From Actinomyces dentalis DSM 19115 (lineage in GTDB: Bacteria; Actinomycetota; Actinomycetes; Actinomycetales; Actinomycetaceae), in contig NZ_AUBL01000007.1 of the NCBI RefSeq assembly GCF_000429225.1, positions 1 to 64,000 on the forward strand: a stretch of 64,000 bases of DNA, given 5' to 3'. The notes under the pieces are model-generated. The model made no database searches, had not been told where the DNA came from, and was given only the letters and a program-made list of their open reading frames with translations. This document shows positions 1-9,275 of the stretch, piece by piece (within the stretch, counting starts at the first letter, position 1; the number at the start of each line of letters is the position of its first letter). The translations under genes and the position numbers were made by a program.

Positions 1-1403
<1,403 letters not shown>

Positions 1404-1443
1404 CCACACACCCACACGCCCACGCACACCCGCACCAGCGCCC

Positions 1444-1697
1444 GAGCGCGCCGGGGCGGGCGGCGAACCAGACCCCGCGTCCACTACGCAGCCCAGAACC
1501 AACCCACCCCACCCCCCCCACACGCGGGGGGGCCGGCCACCAGGGCCGCGCACCACAACCCCACCACCGTCCCGGCGGCCACAGCGGGCGGGGAAACGCC
1601 CGGACCCATACCGAACCCGGAAGCTAAGCCCCCCAGCGCCAATGGTACTGCCCCCACCAGGGAGCGGAAGAGTAGGACACCACCGGAACACACACCA
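1444..1697 (+). repeat. Direct repeat copy A (23S-5S spacer plus 5S)
   Basis: From the GAGCGCGCCGGGGCGGG start through the 5S 3' end, this block is repeated at 8882-9137. The only difference I can see is the length of one C run (8 versus 10 C after CCCACCCCA). Similarity ends abruptly just after the 5S gene and about 40 bases after the 23S end. The repeats enclose the 7.4-kb unit that carries fructan locus 1 and the exporter. Confidence 0.9.
1568..1687 (+). rRNA. rrf: 5S ribosomal RNA, copy 1 (normal position after 23S)
   Basis: A roughly 117-120-nt 5S gene. The conserved core CCCATACCGAACCCGGAAGC and the 3' part GAGAGTAGGACACC-type sequence are present, and the two ends (GGCGG and CCACCGG type) pair. 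It lies about 165 bases after the 23S end, the usual bacterial place. The same sequence recurs at 9008-9127. Confidence 0.93.
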
Positions 1698-1716
1698 CCG
1701 GCCCGCGCGGGGCCGG
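1698..1716 (+). terminator. Hairpin after 5S copy 1
   Basis: CCGGCCC (1698-1704) pairs with GGGCCGG (1710-1716) across a 5-nt loop directly after the rRNA. There is no T run, as is common in very GC-rich actinobacteria, so function is inferred from position. Confidence 0.4.
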
Positions 1717-1877
1717 CGCCCCAACCAGGCGCCCACCCCCACGCGGGCCAAACCCACACCCACACCCGCCGCACCCCACCGCCGCACGGGAGAAGAGACG
1801 CGGCGAAGGCGGCGAAGGGCGAGGAGACGCAGCGGAGCAAACCCCGCTGGCGGGCACCGACGAGTCCCGTCGGCTCC

Positions 1878-1906
1878 TTGACACCGATCACGCCACCGGC
1901 TACTCT
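1878..1906 (+). promoter_or_regulatory. Sigma70-type promoter of fructan locus 1
   Basis: TTGACA (1878-1883) and TACTCT (901-906 of the same kilobase, i.e. 1901-1906) are separated by exactly 17 bases. It is placed 38 bases before the ATG of the solute-binding protein gene and directly before a palindrome. The stretch from 1717 to 1877 holds nothing else I can name. Confidence 0.75.
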
Positions 1907-1913
1907 GACCGAA

Positions 1914-1931
1914 ACCTAAATCGAATTAGGT
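1914..1931. promoter_or_regulatory. Probable LacI-family operator of locus 1
   Basis: An 18-bp palindrome, ACCTAAATC/GAATTAGGT, with 8 of 9 base pairs symmetric and a central CG as in most LacI-family operators. It begins 7 bases after the -10 box, so a bound repressor would cover the transcription start. The likely ligand-binding partner is the LacI protein encoded at 6304-7359. Confidence 0.6.
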
Positions 1932-1943
1932 AGGAGGTCAACG

Positions 1944-3329
1944 ATGACACAGCTCACCCGGCGCGGTCTGCTGGCCGGGGCGGTGGGGATAGGCTCCCTC
2001 GCCCTCCTCGGCAGCCAGTGGCCGCGCCTCACGGGCGCGGACATCCCCGGCAGGCACGACGACTCGCTGTCGATCGCGATCCTGGGGACGAACCAGGACG
2101 CCGCGGCGAGGCAGTCCCTCGTCGACGCGTTCACCGCCCGCCACCCCGACATCCCCGTCCGCCTCCAAGCCATCCAGGGGACGGACTGGGCCGATTTCTT
2201 CGCCAAGATCCTCACCATGGTGGCGGCCGGCACCCCGCCCGACGTGTGCGTCGTCGCCACGGAGGGGGCCCAGCTCTTCGCCGAGCGTCTGGCCGAGCCG
2301 CTGGACGAGTTCATCAAGCGCGACGCCGCCCAGGTGCAGGACTACTTCGACGACGTCCACCCCAGCCTCATCGAGGCCTTCATGTACAAGGGCTCCTTCT
2401 ACCAGATGCCCATCGACTTCAACGCCGCGAACATGTACTTCAACACCGAGGCGATGCGGCGGGCCGGCGTCCCCTACCCGGCCGCGGACTGGACCCACCA
2501 GGACTTCCTGACAATGGCGCGTCAGATGCGCCAGGCGGCGGGCTCGGGCTTCGTGCCGTTCTACTGGACCAACCGCCTGTGGGGCGGGATCGTGCCGTGG
2601 CTCTACATCAACGACACCAGCTTCCTGACCGAGACCAAGTCCCCCGGCGGGGAGTGGCTGTGGGACCGCTTCTACCCCGACCACAAGGGCGCCTACTCCG
2701 GCGGCTTCCTGTGGGAGGGCTCCAACGCCTCCGACCCGAAGGTCGCCGAGTCCTTCGAGTTCGTGCGCGCCCTGGTGGAGGAGGGGCTGGGCACCAGCCC
2801 CGCCCAGGGCGGCGGCAACGAGCTCGTCGGCCAGTTCTCCGGCGGCTCCATTGGTATGACCCCCGCAGGGGGCTTCTGGGTCCAGGGACTGAGCGAGGCC
2901 GGCCTGACGCCTCAGGACTACGACGTCGCCTACTTCCCCAAGTGGCGCACCCAGCGGCACCAGTTCGGCGCCGCCGGATACGCGATCCTCAAAACGTCCG
3001 AGCGCAAGGACGAGGCCTGGGAGTGGGTGAAGTTCTGCACGTCGCGGGAGGGGATGCAGCTCGCCTTCCCGTCCCCCAACACCACGCCCACCCGCCGCTC
3101 GATGTGCAACGAGGCCCTGTACTCGCAGAAGGGCCCCGCCCACTGGAAGGTCTTCTACGACACCCTCGACCAGCTGCCCTGCGCGCCGATCCCGGCGCCG
3201 CCGCAGCAGGCCGCCGTCGAGACCGCTCTCATCAAGAACGTCCTCGGGGCCGTCACCGGCTCCGCCGCAGAACTCCCCGCGGCACTGGAGCGGCTGGACG
3301 AGGACCTCACCCGAGCCCTGGAGGCATGA
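1944..3329 (+). CDS. ABC sugar transporter, extracellular solute-binding protein (locus 1)
   Basis: A 461-residue family-1 solute-binding protein, predicted to capture a sugar outside the membrane and hand it to the two permeases downstream. The N-terminus has a twin-arginine style signal (TRRGLLAG, residues 5-12, then a hydrophobic run to about 23) and no lipobox cysteine, so it may be released or stay membrane-anchored by an uncleaved helix. A strong TAGGAGG ribosome site sits 8 bases before the ATG. The gene ends in an ATGA overlap with the next permease gene, so translation is coupled. The GH32 enzyme in the same operon suggests the substrate is sucrose or a fructo-oligosaccharide. Transcription should start at 1878-1906 and be repressed at 1914-1931. 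Confidence 0.85.
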   Translation: MTQLTRRGLLAGAVGIGSLALLGSQWPRLTGADIPGRHDDSLSIAILGTNQDAAARQSLVDAFTARHPDIPVRLQAIQGTDWADFFAKILTMVAAGTPPDVCVVATEGAQLFAERLAEPLDEFIKRDAAQVQDYFDDVHPSLIEAFMYKGSFYQMPIDFNAANMYFNTEAMRRAGVPYPAADWTHQDFLTMARQMRQAAGSGFVPFYWTNRLWGGIVPWLYINDTSFLTETKSPGGEWLWDRFYPDHKGAYSGGFLWEGSNASDPKVAESFEFVRALVEEGLGTSPAQGGGNELVGQFSGGSIGMTPAGGFWVQGLSEAGLTPQDYDVAYFPKWRTQRHQFGAAGYAILKTSERKDEAWEWVKFCTSREGMQLAFPSPNTTPTRRSMCNEALYSQKGPAHWKVFYDTLDQLPCAPIPAPPQQAAVETALIKNVLGAVTGSAAELPAALERLDEDLTRALEA

Positions 3330-4201
3330 ACATGCAGCGCAAGCTTCTCATCGGACTGTTCCTGGCCCCCACCGTCATCGGACTGGGCCTGTTCACCTTC
3401 CTGCCGATCTTGGCCTCGGTCGTCCTGGCCTTCTTCTCGTGGGACATCATCACGCCCCCCAGATTCGTCGGCCTGGAGAACTTCGCCGATATCGCGGCCG
3501 ACCCGACGATCCGGGTGTCGTTCCTCAACACCATCGGCTTCGTCGTCGTCGCCGTCACCCTGCAGCTCGCCGTCGCCCTCGTGCTCGCGGTGCTCGTCAA
3601 CACCAGGATGCCCGGGCTCCTCAAGTCGTTCTTCCGCTCCGTGCTGTTCTTCCCGCTCGTCCTGTCGGCCGCGTCGGTGTCGATCATCATGGGCTACCTG
3701 TTCAACGAGAACTTCGGGCTGGTCAACCACGTCCTCAACCTGCTCGGCATGGCCGACGTCCCGTGGCTGACCTCGACGCACGGGGCGATGATCGTGGTCA
3801 TCCTCGTGTACGTCTGGCAGAACTTCGGCTTCTCCTTCCTGCTGTTCCTGGGCGGCCTGTCCTCGATCCCCAAGGAGGTCTACGAGGCCGCGCAGGTCGA
3901 CGGCGCCACGGGCTGGAAGCAGTTCTGGAGGATCACGTTCCCGCTGGTGAGCCCGACGACGCTGGTCGCCTCCGTCATGGCGATCATCTCGGCCCTGCAG
4001 ATCTTCGACCAGCCCTACGTGCTCACCCGAGGCGGACCCGGCGACTCCACCCGGACCGCCGTCATGGTGATCTACGAGTCCGCGTTCAAGCAGCTCGAAT
4101 TCGGCAGGGCCTCGGCCATCGGGATCGTCCTGACCGTTGTCATCATGCTGGTCACGGCGGTCCAGTTCCGCCTGTCCCGGCGCTTCGTCTTCTACGGCTG
4201 A
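3326..4201 (+). CDS. ABC sugar transporter permease, MalF/UgpA type (locus 1)
   Basis: A 291-residue inner-membrane permease with about six transmembrane helices. The EAA loop, which docks the ATPase, is visible near residue 187 (EAAQVDGATGWKQFWRITFP). The ATG at 3326 overlaps the stop codon of the binding-protein gene; a second in-frame ATG at 3332 is possible. The open frame extends far upstream only because of GC-rich codon bias. It pairs with the permease at 4213. No ATP-binding subunit is encoded nearby, so the importer must borrow an MsiK/MsmK-type ATPase from elsewhere. Confidence 0.9.
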   Translation: MNMQRKLLIGLFLAPTVIGLGLFTFLPILASVVLAFFSWDIITPPRFVGLENFADIAADPTIRVSFLNTIGFVVVAVTLQLAVALVLAVLVNTRMPGLLKSFFRSVLFFPLVLSAASVSIIMGYLFNENFGLVNHVLNLLGMADVPWLTSTHGAMIVVILVYVWQNFGFSFLLFLGGLSSIPKEVYEAAQVDGATGWKQFWRITFPLVSPTTLVASVMAIISALQIFDQPYVLTRGGPGDSTRTAVMVIYESAFKQLEFGRASAIGIVLTVVIMLVTAVQFRLSRRFVFYG

Positions 4202-4212
4202 GGAGTTCCGAC

Positions 4213-5022
4213 ATGAAGAAGGCAGCCACCTACGTCATCCTCGCCCTGGCCAGTCTGATCACCCTCGCCCCGGTGATCTGGACGGTCCTGTCGTCCATGC
4301 GGCCCCCCGCCGAGTCCCTGTCCGCCGACGGCTCATTCATCCCCAGCAGCCTCGACTTCTCCTCCTACCCGGCGGTGTTCAAGGAAGTCGACATGTGGAT
4401 GCTCACCCTCAACTCGGTGCTCGTCACCGGAATCATCGCCGTCGGGCAGATGCTCTCCGCCGCCATGGCGGGCTACGTGTTCGCGCGATTCGAATTCCGG
4501 GGCAAGAACCTCCTGTTCGCCCTCATCCTGGCGACCATGATGGTCCCCATGCAGGTGACCATCGTGCCGGTCTTCATGCTCATCCGGGGCATGAACCTGG
4601 CCGACACCCTGCTCGCCCTCATCCTGCCCGCCATTCCGACGGCCTTCGGCACCTTCCTCATGCGCCAGTACTTCCTGGGCCTGCCCGCGGAGCTGGGGGA
4701 GGCGGCGGAAATCGACGGCGCCGGCCCGTGGCGGATCTTCGCGTCCATCTACGCGCCGCTGGCGATGCCGGGCATGGCCATCGTCGGGATCCTGGCGTTC
4801 AACTTCCACTGGAACGAGTTCTTCCGCCCGCTCATCATGACCATCAGCGAGCAGAACTTCACGCTGCCGCTGGGGCTGGTCTCCCTTCAGGGCAATATGG
4901 GCACCGGTTCGGTGGCCACCGTCCTGGCGGGCGTGGTACTTTCAATGATTCCGGCCTTCCTCGTGTTCGTCTTCGGGCAGCGGACGCTGCGCGAGGGCCT
5001 GACCGCCGGCTCGCACCGCTGA
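4213..5022 (+). CDS. ABC sugar transporter permease, MalG/UgpE type (locus 1)
   Basis: A 269-residue membrane protein, partner of the permease upstream. About six hydrophobic segments are seen, the first directly at the N-terminus (YVILALASLITLAPVIW). The EAA loop (GEAAEIDGAGPWRIFASIYA) lies near residue 162. The start is the ATG at 4213, 11 bases after the upstream stop and preceded by AGGAG. The gene is followed after 13 bases by the GH32 gene, so all four genes form one operon. Confidence 0.9.
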   Translation: MKKAATYVILALASLITLAPVIWTVLSSMRPPAESLSADGSFIPSSLDFSSYPAVFKEVDMWMLTLNSVLVTGIIAVGQMLSAAMAGYVFARFEFRGKNLLFALILATMMVPMQVTIVPVFMLIRGMNLADTLLALILPAIPTAFGTFLMRQYFLGLPAELGEAAEIDGAGPWRIFASIYAPLAMPGMAIVGILAFNFHWNEFFRPLIMTISEQNFTLPLGLVSLQGNMGTGSVATVLAGVVLSMIPAFLVFVFGQRTLREGLTAGSHR

Positions 5023-5035
5023 GAGGAGCAGCATT

Positions 5036-6253
5036 ATGACCGCGCCCACCACCAGCTACCACCTGCGACCCCGCAGCGGGTGGCTCAACGACCCCAACGG
5101 CATGGCCCGCGTCGACGGCGTGTGGCACGTGTTCTTCCAGCACAACCCGCACGCCCCCGTGCACGATCGGATCGCCTGGGGCCACGCCACGAGCCGCGAC
5201 CTGGCCCACTGGGAGCTCCAGCCGGTCGCCTTCTCGCCCTCACCGGGGGCGCCCGACGCCTTCGGCTGCTGGACGGGGGTGTTCGTCCCGGGTCACGACA
5301 GGCCCGCCGTCGTCTACTCGGGCATCGCCGACGACTCGCGCCAGTCGACGATCTGCCTGAGGTGGGGCAGTGCGGATCTGCGCGACTGGGGAGCGCCGAT
5401 CGTCGTCGGGCGCACGCCCCGGCAGGACGGCATCGCCATTATGCGCGACCCCTTCGTCTTCGAGCACGACGGGCGCCGGTTGGCCGTCCTCGGGGTCGGC
5501 CTGGCCGACGGCGCGCCCGCCATCGCGCTGTTCGACCGCAGCGACGAGCTCTCCTGGCGCTACGAGGGGATCCTCCTCGCCGACGACCCGGTCCTCGCGG
5601 CGGTCGGCCGGGCGGACGTCTGGGAGTGCCCCCAGCTGTTCCCCCTCGACGGGCGCTGGGTGCTCATCGTGTCCCTGTACGACAGGGGGGTGCTCGGCGG
5701 CGTCGTCGCGGCCGTGGGCGACCTCGTCGACGAGGGCGGATCGCTGCGCTTCGCCGCCCGGAGCGCGCACGCGGTGGACGAGGGCGCGGACTTCTACTCC
5801 CCCCAGGTCGTGGCCGCCGCCGGACAGGCGCCGCTCCTCATGGGCTGGATCCGCCAGGACGGCCAGGACCCCCGGGTCCGCGACCACGCCGGCTGCCTCA
5901 GCCTGCCGCGCCGTCTGCGGCTGGTCGACGGCCTGGTGACCGGCGAGGTCGACCCGGGCGCCGCCTCCGCCCTGACGCCGGGGCCCGCCCGTCCGCTGCC
6001 GGCCGGGCGCACGAGCCTGGCCGACCGGCGCTGGGCGCTCGACGTCATCGGCCGGGGCGTCCGGCTCGATCACCCGGACCTGGGGGAGCACGACGTCGCC
6101 CCCGGCGACCGGGTCTGGGTCGACGGCTCGGTGCTCGAGCTCTACCGGGCCTCGGGCGTGCCCGCGACGTGGCGCCACGACGAGCCGTGGACGCTGCTGG
6201 TCCCGGCCGACGGCGCGGTCGAGGCCGGAGACGTCGTCCCCCGGGTCCCCTGA
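5036..6253 (+). CDS. Glycoside hydrolase family 32, sucrose/fructan beta-fructosidase (locus 1)
   Basis: A 405-residue GH32 enzyme predicted to release fructose from sucrose or short fructans. All three catalytic motifs are present: WLNDPNG with nucleophile D19, RDP with D138 as transition-state stabiliser, and ECP with acid/base E197. The five-bladed propeller fills the first ~300 residues and a short beta-sandwich follows; the protein is shorter than many invertases. No signal peptide is seen, so it should act in the cytoplasm on sugar brought in by the upstream transporter. RBS GAGAGGAGC is 7 bases before the ATG. It could be a sucrose hydrolase, levanase-type exo-enzyme or sucrose-6-phosphate hydrolase; the ABC context argues against a phosphorylated substrate. 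Confidence 0.88.
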   Translation: MTAPTTSYHLRPRSGWLNDPNGMARVDGVWHVFFQHNPHAPVHDRIAWGHATSRDLAHWELQPVAFSPSPGAPDAFGCWTGVFVPGHDRPAVVYSGIADDSRQSTICLRWGSADLRDWGAPIVVGRTPRQDGIAIMRDPFVFEHDGRRLAVLGVGLADGAPAIALFDRSDELSWRYEGILLADDPVLAAVGRADVWECPQLFPLDGRWVLIVSLYDRGVLGGVVAAVGDLVDEGGSLRFAARSAHAVDEGADFYSPQVVAAAGQAPLLMGWIRQDGQDPRVRDHAGCLSLPRRLRLVDGLVTGEVDPGAASALTPGPARPLPAGRTSLADRRWALDVIGRGVRLDHPDLGEHDVAPGDRVWVDGSVLELYRASGVPATWRHDEPWTLLVPADGAVEAGDVVPRVP

Positions 6254-6279
6254 GGTCCGGCCCGGCGCGGTGGAGCGGG

Positions 6280-6327
6280 GACTCGACGGCGCGGCGGCGC
6301 GCATCAGCGCGGCCGCGCCGTCGAGTC
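6280..6327. terminator. Bidirectional hairpin between GH32 and lacI (locus 1)
   Basis: A 16-bp perfect inverted repeat: GACTCGACGGCGCGGC at 6280-6295 and its complement at 6312-6327, with a 16-nt loop. The right arm covers the 3' end of the convergent lacI gene. Placement between two convergent genes supports a shared terminator. Confidence 0.6.
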
Positions 6328-7359
6328 GCGCACGACGAGTGGGCAGGGCAGGACCCGCTGGGGCGGATCGGGCCGCTCCCCCCGCGCGACGGCGAGCGCC
6401 AGCTCGACCGCCGTCTTCCCCATGAGGGCGTGCGGGAGGGCGACGGTGGTCAGCGGGGGGACCAGGCTCTCCGCCAGGGCCTCCTGGTCGTCGAAGCCGA
6501 TGATCGACAGGTCCTCGGGGACGGACGCCCCGAGCCGGGCGGCGGCCAGCAGGGCCCCCGCGGCCACCCTGTCGCAGACGGCGAACAGCGCCGTCGGCCG
6601 GCGGGAGGGCGGGACGTCCAGGACCCGCATCGCCGCCGCGTGGCCGTCGTGGATCGACCAGCCGCGGCCCGCGTGCCGGGCCTCGACCCCCGCCTCGGCG
6701 GCGGCGGCGCGGAACGCCCGCCAGCGGATGGGTCCCGACACATTGCCGGAGTCGGCCTCCGGCAGCTCGGGGGAGTGGTGGCCGCCCAGCATGGCGACGC
6801 GGCGGTGCCCCAGATCGGCGAGGTGGCGCAGGGCGGCGGCGGCCCCGCCCGCGTCGTCGGGGCTGACCGAGGGCCGGTCCGGCCCGCGCGTCACGCAATT
6901 GGCCAGCACGAGGGGAACGCGGGAGGCGGGCGGCTCGTTCAGCCGCGTGAAGCCCATGGTGGCGTAGATGATGGCGTCGACCCGACGGCTCTCCAGGGCG
7001 GCGATGGCCTCGGCGGCGCGCTCGGTGCGGTGGCCGAGGTCCATCATGAGCAGGACGTGATCGGCGGCGTCGGCGGTCTCGGTGGCGGCGGCCAGGAGCC
7101 TGCCGCCGAAGGGGGAGGAGGCGAAGGCGTCGGTGACCAGGCCGATGGAGCTGGTGGAGTTGCGCCGCAGGCTCCGGGCGACGTAGTTCGGCCGGTAGTC
7201 CAGCTCCTCGGCGGCCTTGAGGACCCGGTCCCGGGTGGCTGACGAGATGTTCCCGGCGTCGCGTCCGTTGAGCACGAACGAGACGGCCGTCGTGGAGACT
7301 CCGGCCGCGGCGGCGACGTCGGCGGCGCGCACGCGCGCCCGTCCCTTCGAGCCCGTCAT
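6304..7359 (-). CDS. LacI-family transcriptional repressor (locus 1)
   Basis: A 351-residue regulator. The N-terminal helix-turn-helix (DVAAAAGVSTTAVSFVLNG, about residues 14-32) and hinge helix (YRPNYVARSL) are typical, and the rest is a periplasmic-binding-protein-like sugar sensor ending in the family motif IIGFDDQE. It converges on the GH32 gene and is the obvious controller of the operator at 1914-1931. The ATG lies 6 bases after a TGACAT -10 box, so its mRNA is probably leaderless. The effector is presumably fructose, sucrose or a fructo-oligosaccharide, which the sequence alone cannot settle. Confidence 0.88.
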   Translation of the reverse strand: MTGSKGRARVRAADVAAAAGVSTTAVSFVLNGRDAGNISSATRDRVLKAAEELDYRPNYVARSLRRNSTSSIGLVTDAFASSPFGGRLLAAATETADAADHVLLMMDLGHRTERAAEAIAALESRRVDAIIYATMGFTRLNEPPASRVPLVLANCVTRGPDRPSVSPDDAGGAAAALRHLADLGHRRVAMLGGHHSPELPEADSGNVSGPIRWRAFRAAAAEAGVEARHAGRGWSIHDGHAAAMRVLDVPPSRRPTALFAVCDRVAAGALLAAARLGASVPEDLSIIGFDDQEALAESLVPPLTTVALPHALMGKTAVELALAVARGERPDPPQRVLPCPLVVRDSTARPR

Positions 7360-7365
7360 GGCCCC

Positions 7366-7394
7366 ATGTCACCAGCCGCTTCGCGCCGTGTCAA
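7366..7394 (-). promoter_or_regulatory. Promoter of the locus 1 lacI gene
   Basis: Read on the minus strand: TTGACA (complement of 7389-7394), 17-bp spacer, TGACAT (complement of 7366-7371). The ATG at 7359 follows after 6 bases, so the transcript would begin at or next to the start codon. Confidence 0.6.
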
Positions 7395-7495
7395 TCCGAT
7401 GGCCCCGCCCCGGCGGACGGGGACGTGCCGAGGACCACGCGGGGCCCGGGGGCTTTCGCCCACGGCGGGGACGGCCGGTCGGCCACCATTGACCC

Positions 7496-8869
7496 GTGAG
7501 TGATTCCACAGTTCCTTATGACCCGACACGGCCCGAGCTCGACGCGGATCGCCTCATGCTTCAGTCCGCCGTCGTCCTGCGCCTGGGCTGTCTCATGCTC
7601 GCCTCGGGCGCGGGCTCCTACCGGGTGAAGTCCTCCATGGCGCGGGCCGCCTCCGCCGTCGGCCTCGACCGCCACGAGGCCACCGTCACCATGACCGAGA
7701 TCGTGACCTCCTCCTACGTGGGGAACCGGTTCCGCACCGAGACGGCGGAGGTGCGCGGGGTCGGCGTCAACGTCGCGCGCCTGGAGGCCCTGCGCCGCAT
7801 CGTCCACGACCTGCGCGCCCACGAGACCGTGGAGCACCTCCAGACCAAGCTCGACGAGGTGGAGCGCATGAGGGGGCTCTACGGGCCCCTGCTCAATGCG
7901 GCCGCCTCCGGCGTCGCCTGCGCGGGATTCTGCTTCCTGAACCGGGGCGGCTGGGTCGAGTGCCTGGCGGTGCTCGTCGCGGCCTTCATCGGGCAGGCGG
8001 TGCGCCGGCAGATGCTCACGCGGCGCTACCAGCACTTCTTCACCTGGCTGGTCTGCGGCGTGGCCGCCTCGGGCGTCTACATGAGCATCGTGGGCCTGCT
8101 CGAGGCCACGGGCGCGGTCGGCGGCAATCACGAGGGCGGGGTCATCTCGGCGATCCTGTTCCTGATCCCCGGGTTCCCCATGGTCACCGCCATGCTCGAC
8201 CTGGTGCGCCAGGACTTCTCCAGCGCCCTGTCGCGGGCGGCCTACGTGCTCATGGTCATGGCCTCGGCGGGCGTGGCCGTGTGGACCGTGACCTTCATGT
8301 TCGACTGGCAGGTCGAGGCGACCAGCACCGCGGTCCCCACGGGCTGGGTCCTGCACGTCCTGCGCTGCTTGTGCTCCTTCGTCGCCGCCTACGGCTTCTC
8401 CATGCTCTTCAACGCCGGCGCGAAGGCGTCGGCGCTGGCCGCCGTCGTGGGCGCGCTGGCCAACACCGGACGGCTCGTCCTCATCGACGAGTTCCACGTG
8501 CCCTGGCAGCTCGCCGTGGGCCTGGCCGCCGTGACCATCGGCGTGCTCGCACAGCTGTTCGTCTCGCGCGCCTCGCTGTCGCGCGTGGCCCTGTCGGTGC
8601 CCGCCGTCGTCATCATGATCCCCGGCGTGCCCTTCTACCGGGCGATCTCCGCCCTCAACAACCGGGCCGTGGACGCCAATGTCGCCGTCGGGCAGGCCGC
8701 CGCCAACCTGGCCGAGGTCTTCTTCGTCATCACCGCCATCGGGGTCGGCCTGGCCATGGCCCGGATCCTCACCGACCACAACTGGCGCCACGACGTGTCC
8801 ACCTCCGGCCACATCGTCCTGCCCGAGTCGCACGGCAGCGCCTCGGAGCCCCGCAGGCGCCGGGGCTGA
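7496..8869 (+). CDS. thrE: ThrE-family threonine/serine exporter-like membrane protein
   Basis: A 457-residue integral membrane protein with the two-part ThrE layout. The N-terminal soluble domain (about residues 20-130) holds the family signature around GAGSYRVKSSMARAAS and TSSYVGNRFRTETAEVRGVGVN. About ten hydrophobic segments follow, in a 5+5 arrangement: DUF1212 (ThrE) then the ThrE_2/DUF3815 half. In Corynebacterium glutamicum ThrE exports threonine and serine by proton antiport; the substrate here is inferred. Start is GTG at 7496; no strong Shine-Dalgarno sequence is seen. It lies between fructan locus 1 and the orphan 5S gene, inside the unit bounded by the 255-bp repeats. Confidence 0.85.
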   Translation: MSDSTVPYDPTRPELDADRLMLQSAVVLRLGCLMLASGAGSYRVKSSMARAASAVGLDRHEATVTMTEIVTSSYVGNRFRTETAEVRGVGVNVARLEALRRIVHDLRAHETVEHLQTKLDEVERMRGLYGPLLNAAASGVACAGFCFLNRGGWVECLAVLVAAFIGQAVRRQMLTRRYQHFFTWLVCGVAASGVYMSIVGLLEATGAVGGNHEGGVISAILFLIPGFPMVTAMLDLVRQDFSSALSRAAYVLMVMASAGVAVWTVTFMFDWQVEATSTAVPTGWVLHVLRCLCSFVAAYGFSMLFNAGAKASALAAVVGALANTGRLVLIDEFHVPWQLAVGLAAVTIGVLAQLFVSRASLSRVALSVPAVVIMIPGVPFYRAISALNNRAVDANVAVGQAAANLAEVFFVITAIGVGLAMARILTDHNWRHDVSTSGHIVLPESHGSASEPRRRRG

Positions 8870-8881
8870 CGGGCGCCAACA

Positions 8882-9137
8882 GAGCGCGCCGGGGCGGGCG
8901 GCGAACCAGACCCCGCGTCCACTACGCAGCCCAGAACCAACCCACCCCACCCCCCCCCCACACGCGGGGGGGCCGGCCACCAGGGCCGCGCACCACAACC
9001 CCACCACCGTCCCGGCGGCCACAGCGGGCGGGGAAACGCCCGGACCCATACCGAACCCGGAAGCTAAGCCCCCCAGCGCCAATGGTACTGCCCCCACCAG
9101 GGAGCGGAAGAGTAGGACACCACCGGAACACACACCA
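8882..9137 (+). repeat. Direct repeat copy B (spacer plus 5S)
   Basis: Near-identical copy of 1444-1697, beginning 12 bases after the exporter stop codon. It carries 124 bases of what is normally 23S-5S spacer plus a full 5S gene, but no 23S sequence. Confidence 0.9.
9008..9127 (+). rRNA. rrf: 5S ribosomal RNA, copy 2 (orphan)
   Basis: Same sequence as the 5S gene at 1568-1687, with no visible difference over the gene. It is separated from any 16S or 23S gene by at least 7.4 kb. Expression would depend on read-through or an unseen promoter, because the repeat does not include an rrn promoter. It is followed by a hairpin at 9144-9179. Confidence 0.9.
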
Positions 9138-9143
9138 ACCAAC

Positions 9144-9179
9144 CGGCCCCGCCACCCCGCACGAGGAGTAGCGGGGCCG
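9144..9179 (+). terminator. Hairpin after orphan 5S
   Basis: CGGCCCCGC (9144-9152) pairs with GCGGGGCCG (9171-9179) across 18 bases. Its sequence differs from the hairpin after 5S copy 1, so the duplication ended at the 5S 3' end. Confidence 0.45.
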
Positions 9180-9211
9180 CGGCGCTGGACCACCCCCCAG
9201 CCGGAACGCGA

Positions 9212-9217
9212 TAGGCT
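9212..9217 (+). promoter_or_regulatory. Putative -10 box of the TPR-to-nudix operon
   Basis: TAGGCT at 9212-9217 resembles the other TANNNT boxes of this window. The ATG is 58 bases downstream, so this operon would have a short leader rather than a leaderless start. Confidence 0.35.
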
Positions 9218-9275
9218 TGGATCCGTATCGTCGGGCCGTTCACCCGCCCCCAACGACCAGGAAACGAGACACTAC

